Source: Xanthomonas sp. Leaf131 (GTDB lineage Bacteria > Pseudomonadota > Gammaproteobacteria > Xanthomonadales > Xanthomonadaceae). From it: a stretch of 64,000 nt of DNA. Where the stretch lies: the NCBI RefSeq assembly GCF_001423495.1, contig NZ_LMOG01000003.1, positions 281,382 through 345,381 on the forward strand, written 5' to 3'. The position numbers were made by a program, and so were the translations under genes. Below the pieces are notes generated by a model. It saw nothing but the letters and a program-made list of their open reading frames with translations, searched no databases and was not told the origin of the DNA. The first letter of the stretch is position 1. Each line of letters begins with the position of its first letter. This document shows, in pieces, positions 58,288-64,000 of this stretch.

Positions 58288-59136
58288 ATGCTGATCTTGG
58301 AACACCTGACGACTCTCCGCGATGGCGTACAAATACACTACTTCTGTAGTGATTTTTCGTCCGCGAAGCCGGCTCTCTTGTTCGTCATTCCGTTCGGTCT
58401 CAAGCTCGACCTCGCGCAGCCATTCATCGATCGCTTCAAGGATTCCTTCCGCGTGATCTGCTGGGAGGCGAGATTGATACTCGCGCCAGCGGAACATCCG
58501 GTGAGTGAGAAGGAGCTCACGGTCGAGCACCATGTCGCTGACTTATTTGCCACTCTGGATGCCTGCGAAGTCGAGCAGGCGCATATCGTGGGCTACTGCT
58601 CGGGCGCCGGGATTGCCTTGGCCGCGGTGAACGTCAACCCGGATCGATTCGGCGCGTTGGTGCTGGTCAGCGGCGACTATGCCTTGCTGAGTCAACCGGC
58701 TTGCGTCACGCAGTTCGGTCGCGACATCGACAGCCTGCTGCCGATGGCTTCGAAAGACCGGAAAACGGCGCAGTTCATTCTCGAGCGCTTGCCGGACGAA
58801 CGCAAACTGTTGAGCGCGCGCCAGGTCCCCGAAGGCATCAAATTGCCGTTTTCCCAAGCTCATTTCTTTCAGCGCTACGCGCTCAACTACCTGTCGTATC
58901 GCTCTACGAATTTTCAGGAGCTCGCATCGACGGTCAACAACCGCACGCTCCTGATCGCCTGTGAGCGGGATTTGCAAACCAACGTCTACAGCTCGATGCA
59001 AATCCAGAAACACATGAAAAACTCGTCGATCGTCATCGAGCCCGAAGGAGATCACTACGAATTGTTGCGTGACGCTACCCGAGTCATGGGGGTCACTCGC
59101 GATTTTTTGACGGGAGCGTACGAAGGTGTCGCATAA
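58288..59136 (+). CDS. Alpha/beta-hydrolase with a cysteine nucleophile (SyrC/CmaE-type aminoacyltransferase candidate)
   Basis: The 282-aa protein has the alpha/beta-hydrolase fold. The nucleophile elbow reads VGYCSGAGIA, with Cys104 instead of the usual Ser. Asp228 (LLIACERDLQ) and His256 (PEGDHYELL) complete a triad. Cysteine triads of this type are known in SyrC and CmaE, which shuttle aminoacyl groups between carrier proteins in syringomycin and coronamic-acid synthesis; a thioesterase role is the alternative. The stop overlaps the A-domain start by 11 bp. The start is uncertain: aaggg is too close to ATG 58288 and would better suit TTG 58297. Confidence 0.78.
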   Translation: MLILEHLTTLRDGVQIHYFCSDFSSAKPALLFVIPFGLKLDLAQPFIDRFKDSFRVICWEARLILAPAEHPVSEKELTVEHHVADLFATLDACEVEQAHIVGYCSGAGIALAAVNVNPDRFGALVLVSGDYALLSQPACVTQFGRDIDSLLPMASKDRKTAQFILERLPDERKLLSARQVPEGIKLPFSQAHFFQRYALNYLSYRSTNFQELASTVNNRTLLIACERDLQTNVYSSMQIQKHMKNSSIVIEPEGDHYELLRDATRVMGVTRDFLTGAYEGVA

Positions 59137-60643
59137 GAACAATCAGCATGCGTCGATCTCGCGCATATTCGAAGCAGAGGCTTCCAAGCGCCCGCAGGCC
59201 ATTGCTCTGAGATGCGCCAGCGTCGCGCTCACGTATGCGGAGCTCAACGCCCGCGCCAATCAGGTCGCATCTCACTTGTCCGCGTGCGGAGTCGCTCGGG
59301 GCGACGTGGTTGCCGTGATGATGTCGCGTTCTCCGGAGCAATTGGTCGCGATTCTGGCCGTCCTCAAGTGCGGTGGCGCCTATCTGCCCCTGGATGGCAA
59401 CAATCCCGTGGCCCGCAACTCGGAGTGCTTGAATGCCGCTCGAGTCAGCCTGGTGCTCGCGGATCACGAGATCCATGAATCGCTGGCGCTGGGCAGACAT
59501 ATCGTCGACAGTCGCTCGGCGGATCTTTTCTCCGCGGAGAATTCCGACAACCTAGAGATCGACGGGGAACCTGACGATCGTTGCTACGTGATGTTCACGT
59601 CGGGTTCGACGGGTCAGCCGAAGGGAGTCGTAGTTCCCCATCGCGCTGTCATTCGCCTGGTGAAGCAATCCAACTACATCGAAATCTCGGAACACGACAG
59701 CATCCTGCAATTCGCGCCGCTCTCGTTCGACGCATCCACCTTCGAGATCTGGGGGAGCCTGCTAAATGGCGGTACGCTCGTGCTGTATTCCGGCGCCACA
59801 TTCGACCCCAGTCTGTTTGCCAAGGAAATCCGTGAACAGCGGATAACGATCCTCTGGTTGACCGCCGCGCTGTTCCACTTGATAGCCACTCGCTTCCTGA
59901 CCTCGCTGAAAGGAATCAAGGTGCTGTTGGCGGGCGGTGATGTTCTCTATCCGAAAATGGTTAACAAGGTCCTGGATGCAATGCCTGAGCTGGTGCTCAT
60001 CAACGGCTACGGACCGACGGAGAACACCACGTTCACCTGCTGCCACCGCATGACGACTGCAAAACGCCCGACCGAGTGCGTGCCCATCGGCACGACGATT
60101 TCCGGCACCCAAGTGCACATCCTCGATGAGGCGCTGCAGCCGGTCGCGGACGGTGAGATCGGCGAGCTGTACGCCTCCGGCTCAGGTGTGGCGCTGGGCT
60201 ATCTAAACGATGACGGACTCAGCACTGCATTCTTCCACAATCCGTCCATCGCAGACGGCTTGATCTACCGCACCGGCGATCTAGTACTTCGCAACGCGAA
60301 CGATGAAATCGAATTCCGAGGGCGCCGCGACAATCAGACGAAAATTCGCGGCTACCGGGTGGCTCTGGAAGAAGTGCAGGCCAGCTTGCTGAAATTGGAC
60401 CACGTGGTGGACGCCGCCGTGATGGTAGAGAAATTCGACAACGGTGATCAGCACCTGATTGCCGACTTGTTGCTGGATGCGGAAGGCGCGACCACGGTGG
60501 CCGAAGTGAAGCGGGCACTGGCCGAAGAACTGCCGGCCTACATGGTTCCCGACCTGATTCGTTTGAGTACCAATCTGCCGATCAACATGAACGGCAAGAT
60601 CGATCGGCAACGGATCAGGGAGTCCGCCGTTTCAACTGGCTGA
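59126..60643 (+). CDS. Free-standing NRPS-type adenylation enzyme
   Basis: The 505-aa protein is a single amino-acid adenylation domain without its own carrier domain. Core motifs: A2 LKCGGAYLPLD, A3 FTSGSTGQPKGV near 157, A4 FDASTFEIWG, A5 NGYGPTENTT, A7 YRTGDL, A8 FRGRRDNQTKIRGYR, and A10 with Lys491 (NMNGKID). Asp202 marks an alpha-amino acid substrate. My reading of the specificity residues is D-A-F-?-L-G-G-T-F-K, which points to a branched or short aliphatic residue (Val, Ile or 2-aminobutyrate). GTG start lies within the previous gene. It would load the carrier protein encoded next. Confidence 0.88.
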   Translation: MSHKNNQHASISRIFEAEASKRPQAIALRCASVALTYAELNARANQVASHLSACGVARGDVVAVMMSRSPEQLVAILAVLKCGGAYLPLDGNNPVARNSECLNAARVSLVLADHEIHESLALGRHIVDSRSADLFSAENSDNLEIDGEPDDRCYVMFTSGSTGQPKGVVVPHRAVIRLVKQSNYIEISEHDSILQFAPLSFDASTFEIWGSLLNGGTLVLYSGATFDPSLFAKEIREQRITILWLTAALFHLIATRFLTSLKGIKVLLAGGDVLYPKMVNKVLDAMPELVLINGYGPTENTTFTCCHRMTTAKRPTECVPIGTTISGTQVHILDEALQPVADGEIGELYASGSGVALGYLNDDGLSTAFFHNPSIADGLIYRTGDLVLRNANDEIEFRGRRDNQTKIRGYRVALEEVQASLLKLDHVVDAAVMVEKFDNGDQHLIADLLLDAEGATTVAEVKRALAEELPAYMVPDLIRLSTNLPINMNGKIDRQRIRESAVSTG

Positions 60644-60688
60644 TGCACCTAACAAGCAAATGAATGCAAATCGCCTCAGGAGAGAAAA

Positions 60689-60946
60689 ATGTCCGACGCT
60701 GATGTACGCGCCATTGTCCTAGGCGTGATCCAATCCAAGCCAAGCTTGCAGCATCTGCCTGGCGACCAGGATTTTTTCGACGCGGGTGTGTCGTCACTCA
60801 CCGTGATCGACATGCAGCTACAGATCGAGGAGAAGTTGGGCGTGACTGTTTCGACTTCGCACCTCATGGCCAATCCGATGATAGACGGATGGGTCGTGGC
60901 CTATATCGAAGCGAAGTCCGCGGTCAAAGTCGCTGCGGTTGACTGA
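60689..60946 (+). CDS. Free-standing peptidyl carrier protein
   Basis: The 85-aa protein is an isolated thiolation domain. DFFDAGVSSLTVIDM carries Ser36, the expected 4'-phosphopantetheine site. AGGAG lies 7-8 nt before the ATG. It would hold the aminoacyl thioester made by the adjacent adenylation enzyme during halogenation. No dedicated phosphopantetheinyl transferase is in view, so a general enzyme of the host would be needed. Confidence 0.88.
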   Translation: MSDADVRAIVLGVIQSKPSLQHLPGDQDFFDAGVSSLTVIDMQLQIEEKLGVTVSTSHLMANPMIDGWVVAYIEAKSAVKVAAVD

Positions 60947-60986
60947 TCTTAAATCTACGCGCAACTGAACGGAGTAGCGGATTCAC

Positions 60987-61901
60987 ATGAGAAAAATATT
61001 TGGTTTGACGCAGGAACAACAGGCGAGCTTCAGAGCGAACGGTTTTATCGGCCCATTCGATCTCTACGAGGCAGACGAGATCAAGGACACGTACAAGCGC
61101 ATTCGCGCGGAACTGTTCGATCGCTCGCATGCTGCCTACGAACTGGACAACAAGAGCGTCATCGCGGGCTATGACCGCCACTTGGATGTCAACGATTTGA
61201 GCAAGCACATCATGCGCCGCGAAATCGTCGACAAGGTGACCGACATCCTCGGCCCCGATTTGATTTGCTGGCGTTCCGAACTGTTCCCCAAGTACCCGGG
61301 TGACGAAGGAACCGATTGGCACCAGGCCGACACATTCGCGCATGCCTCGGGCCAGCCCCAGATCGTCTGGCCGCAGAATGATCGGTTCGGTGGCGCGATC
61401 ACCGTTTGGACGGCGTTGACCGACGCCTCCGAAGAGATGGGCTGCCTGCGCTTCATGCCCGGCACTCACGAAGAGATGTTCTACGACGAGTCCAAGGGCA
61501 TGAAGTACGAGCCGGAGAACGTCAACAAGCTCGAGAAGGACGGCATCAAGCGAGGCTTCTTCGGCTACGACTACCGCAATCTTCAGAAAGATCCGGATTG
61601 GCGTCCGGATGAGTCGAAGGCAGCGTCGATGCAGATGCGCGCGGGTCAGTTCGTGATCTTCTGGTCGACGTGCATGCACGCGTCCCACCCGAATTCCACG
61701 ACGGACAAAACCCGCCTGGGCTTCGCTGCCCGCTACGTTCCTGCTTCAGTGCACGTCTACCCGGACTCCGACCACGTGGAAGAGTACGGCAGCCGCATCT
61801 CTCTCGATAACTTCGGGGTGATCGTGGTCTCCGGCGATGACCCTTCTTCCCACAACCGGGTGTTGAAGCAGAATCGTCGCGGCCTCAACTTCGCCGAGTA
61901 G
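60987..61901 (+). CDS. Non-haem Fe(II)/2-oxoglutarate halogenase, SyrB2-like
   Basis: The 304-aa protein belongs to the PhyH-related carrier-protein halogenases. In the iron site the sequence TDWHQADTF has His112, then Ala114 where hydroxylases have Asp/Glu; Ala leaves the coordination place taken by chloride. The second His is His231 (FWSTCMHAS), and Arg249 (AARYVP) would bind 2-oxoglutarate. Long blocks such as [18 protein letters not shown] and HVYPDSDH are those I recall in SyrB2. It would chlorinate an aliphatic carbon of an amino acid bound to the carrier protein. It starts 40 bp after the carrier gene and has ggag upstream. Confidence 0.92.
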   Translation: MRKIFGLTQEQQASFRANGFIGPFDLYEADEIKDTYKRIRAELFDRSHAAYELDNKSVIAGYDRHLDVNDLSKHIMRREIVDKVTDILGPDLICWRSELFPKYPGDEGTDWHQADTFAHASGQPQIVWPQNDRFGGAITVWTALTDASEEMGCLRFMPGTHEEMFYDESKGMKYEPENVNKLEKDGIKRGFFGYDYRNLQKDPDWRPDESKAASMQMRAGQFVIFWSTCMHASHPNSTTDKTRLGFAARYVPASVHVYPDSDHVEEYGSRISLDNFGVIVVSGDDPSSHNRVLKQNRRGLNFAE

Positions 61902-61933
61902 TCGTCGGCGAGACTGATGCGTTTGGGAAACAT

Positions 61934-61958
61934 CCGGTCTGCGTGAAGCGCAGATCGG
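61934..61958 (+). terminator. Stem-loop after the halogenase gene
   Basis: ccggtctgcg and cgcagatcgg form a 10-bp stem (one G-U pair) around tgaag, 32 bp after the stop. It is followed by tctcttccc, not a full T run. It could attenuate transcription into the acylase gene. Confidence 0.4.
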
Positions 61959-62101
61959 TCTCTTCCCTGCCGCGTCGCCGCACACATATTTGTGTGGCCG
62001 AGGGCTTCCGGCGCACGACATGTCCGCGACGTGCGGAGCCAGAAAGATGAGGCCGCCTTCCTTGCAGGCTGCCATCGAGCAAGTTGGAAAGGGGAAGCGG
62101 C

Positions 62102-64000
62102 ATGGTGGGGCAGGGACTTTCGATCAATATCGTGCAGCGTCTTTATCGGATCTTTCGGTCCCACGCAGTGTTGTACTCGTTCACGGCGATCGTGCTCGTC
62201 CCGGCCTCGTTCGGGCTCTATCAGGCTCACCGTTCGCTCGCGGCAACGCTGCCGGAATCGCAAGGCAGCCGGCTGTTGTCTGGAGTCCACTCCGAAGTGC
62301 GCATCGCCCGCGATGAAAGCGGTGTGCCTTCCATCACGGCCGACAACGATCGTGACGCCTTCTTCGCCATGGGCTACGTGCATGCGCAGGATCGCCTGTG
62401 GCAGATGGAGCGGCAGAGGCGAATGGCGCAGGGCAAGTTGGCCGAGGTGTTCGGCAAGAGCGCGGTCCCCATCGATATCTACATGCGTACCCTGGGCCTC
62501 TACCGCAATGCCGAGCTCTCAGTCGCCGCACTGGATGAACCCGGTCGGCAGTCATTGTTGGCGTATGCCGCGGGCGTCAACGCGTGGTTGTCGGAAGGGC
62601 ATCCTTTGCCCGTCGAGTTCCGCTTGCTCGGTATCAAACCCGAGCAGTGGCGCGCCGCGGATTCGCTGGCGGTGGTCAAACTGTTCGCGCTCAGTTTATC
62701 GGGTAGCTATCAGCAGGACCTCAATCGATATCTCGTGGCGCAGAACCTGCCGGCCAGGCAGTACGAAACATTGTTTGGCCGGCACGAATCGCCGCCGGAG
62801 AGCAGCGTGGCAGCCACGCCATTTCGTCAGGCGCAGATGGCGGCGCTTGGTGAAGTCTTCACCGAAGCCGAAACCCGCTGGCGCGTGGGCGGCAAACAGA
62901 TTGGCAGCAACGCCTGGGTCGTCGCGGCGAAATTTTCGCCGAACGGTCTCGCCACGATCGCCAACGACCCGCACCTGGGCCTCGACATGCCCTCGTTGTG
63001 GTACGCGGTGGACATTCACGGCGCGCGCTTGCACGCGTCCGGCATGAGCCTGGTCGGTCTACCCGTGATCATGCTCGGTCGGAACGAGCACGTTGCCTGG
63101 GGTGTGACCAACATGATGGCCGACACCATGGATCTGTATTTCGAGGACGTGAACGCGGAGGACAGCACTCTGTATCGTCGCGGAGATGCCTGGAAAAAGT
63201 TCGACAGCCATGTCGAAACGATTCAGGTGAAAGCGGATTTCCCGGCCATTCTGCGCGAAGCCCTTGCGCCCGTGAAGATCCTGGTGCGTCGCACGGACAA
63301 GGGGCCGGTCATCTCGGATGTCACGGGTGCTTCCAGGCAACCGTTGTCACTCGGGTGGGTGGGTGACTCCACGCAGGACACCTCGTACGAAAGCTTTTTC
63401 CAGCTGAACTACGCCGCTGACTCGAAAGCAGTGGACACCGCCATGCGGAGCCTGCTTTCGCCAGCGCTCAATCTGCTGTACATCGACGATCAGCAAAACA
63501 TCGGATACCTCGGCGTCGGAAAGATCCCGCTGCGCGGCCGCGGCGAGGGCATGACGCCCGTGCCGGCCTGGGACGAGTCCGCCGGTTGGCGGGGTTTCAT
63601 CCCCGATGAACAGATGCCGCGGAGTTTCAATCCGGAGTCCGGCTACATCGTTTCGGCTAACAACCGCATGATGGCCGCCGACTATCCCTATTTTGTCTCG
63701 GGAGACTTCGCCCAGCCCGAGCGTGCGCAACGCATCGAGCAACTCATCCAGAAGAAGATCGCCAGCGGACAACCGCTTTCGATCGAAGATCACGAAGTCT
63801 TCCAGATGGACACGCTCGATCTGGAAGCGAAAGCGATGTTGTCCGAGTTCGCCGCCGTGAAACCCGACGATGACGAGACGGCGCGAATGCTGGAGTACCT
63901 GCGCAAGTGGGATGGCAACGCCAGTTCGGAAAGCATCGGTGCGACCATCTTCTATTCTTCGATGCGTCATCTACGGTCGGAATTGCTCTCCGAAAAGCTG
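62102..64000 (+). CDS. Penicillin-acylase-family Ntn hydrolase, membrane-anchored (partial, runs off the window)
   Basis: The open frame continues without stop for 633 codons to the last base. A hydrophobic segment near residue 22 (VLYSFTAIVLVPASFGLY) is an anchor or signal. The alpha-chain block FFAMGYVHAQDRLWQME precedes the autoproteolysis site, Gly268-Ser269 (QIGSNAWVV), whose Ser would be the catalytic nucleophile of the beta chain. NDPHLGLDMPSLWYAV and VAWGVTNMMADTMDL follow. Family members hydrolyse N-acyl amides (PvdQ, AHL acylases, lipopeptide acylases). ATG at 62102 has aaagggg 7 nt upstream. Its role with the halogenase is inferred from position. Confidence 0.87.
   Translation, partial: MVGQGLSINIVQRLYRIFRSHAVLYSFTAIVLVPASFGLYQAHRSLAATLPESQGSRLLSGVHSEVRIARDESGVPSITADNDRDAFFAMGYVHAQDRLWQMERQRRMAQGKLAEVFGKSAVPIDIYMRTLGLYRNAELSVAALDEPGRQSLLAYAAGVNAWLSEGHPLPVEFRLLGIKPEQWRAADSLAVVKLFALSLSGSYQQDLNRYLVAQNLPARQYETLFGRHESPPESSVAATPFRQAQMAALGEVFTEAETRWRVGGKQIGSNAWVVAAKFSPNGLATIANDPHLGLDMPSLWYAVDIHGARLHASGMSLVGLPVIMLGRNEHVAWGVTNMMADTMDLYFEDVNAEDSTLYRRGDAWKKFDSHVETIQVKADFPAILREALAPVKILVRRTDKGPVISDVTGASRQPLSLGWVGDSTQDTSYESFFQLNYAADSKAVDTAMRSLLSPALNLLYIDDQQNIGYLGVGKIPLRGRGEGMTPVPAWDESAGWRGFIPDEQMPRSFNPESGYIVSANNRMMAADYPYFVSGDFAQPERAQRIEQLIQKKIASGQPLSIEDHEVFQMDTLDLEAKAMLSEFAAVKPDDDETARMLEYLRKWDGNASSESIGATIFYSSMRHLRSELLSEKL

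Noticed and set aside
59126-60946. Siderophore or fatty-acid activating role for the A-T pair
   Set aside because: The adenylation domain has Asp202 for an alpha-amino group and amino-acid core motifs, and the next gene is a halogenase, so an aryl or fatty-acid ligase is unlikely.
61992-63047. 351-codon open frame over the acylase region
   Set aside because: Different frame from the Ntn hydrolase, which carries the conserved GSNAW, NDPHL and WGVTN motifs through to the window edge.

Overview
The window is a high-GC (about 65%) chromosome segment of a Xanthomonas species, most like the axonopodis/citri/euvesicatoria group. This rests on gene content remembered for the genus and on protein details: methionine synthase split into two genes, a kynurenine route to quinolinate, a GTG-started 711-residue RlmL, a 258-residue NadK, and many short 'cgggaatc' repeats between genes. 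No database search was run. Coordinates and motifs were read from the sequence; functions come from family knowledge.

Layout. 1-5.0 kb (minus): an ArsR/methyltransferase regulator (SahR type) and split metH, behind a 30-bp operator palindrome. 5.1-16.6 kb: acyl-CoA dehydrogenase, tandem SGNH hydrolase, tRNA-Leu(CAG), rnr, a GFA protein, rlmB, a propeller-GGDEF sensor and rnt. 16.7-24.8 kb (minus): an RcnB-like protein and a phosphate locus, oprO-pstS2-pstS-pstC-pstA-pstB-phoU, with PhoB-type direct repeats. 25-33.6 kb: carbonic anhydrase with a SulP transporter, nth, enoyl-CoA hydratase, FKBP-like protein, DUF1289-Nudix fusion, sulfurtransferase and DUF1684 lipoprotein. 33.6-45.6 kb: amidase, MOSC, YqiA-like esterase, GNAT, ABC-F, rlmL, nadK, nucleotidase, spermidine-synthase-like protein, DUF2939, DUF2461 and sbcB. 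45.7-55.7 kb: kmo, kynU, a FUSC transporter and haaO, then carbonic anhydrase, a PaiB-like protein, two small genes, asnS and an A-type Fe-S carrier.

About 55.7 kb to the right edge looks acquired. It opens with a tyrosine-recombinase gene broken by a nonsense codon and a frameshift and cut by an intact 1,306-bp IS3-family element (25-bp terminal repeats, no target duplication). An IS30 remnant follows, then an AT-richer leader. Next is a compact co-directional set: an alpha/beta-hydrolase with a cysteine nucleophile (SyrC/CmaE type), a free-standing NRPS adenylation domain, a free-standing carrier protein, a non-haem iron halogenase with the His-x-Ala signature of SyrB2, and a membrane-anchored penicillin-acylase-family hydrolase that runs off the window.

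How the last region may work (inference). The adenylation enzyme loads an aliphatic amino acid onto the carrier, the halogenase chlorinates an unactivated carbon of the bound residue, and the cysteine transferase moves or releases it. The acylase may deacylate the product outside the cytoplasm. No NRPS, PKS or exporter is visible, so the cluster probably continues to the right or makes a free chlorinated amino acid. This is the most interesting system in the window.
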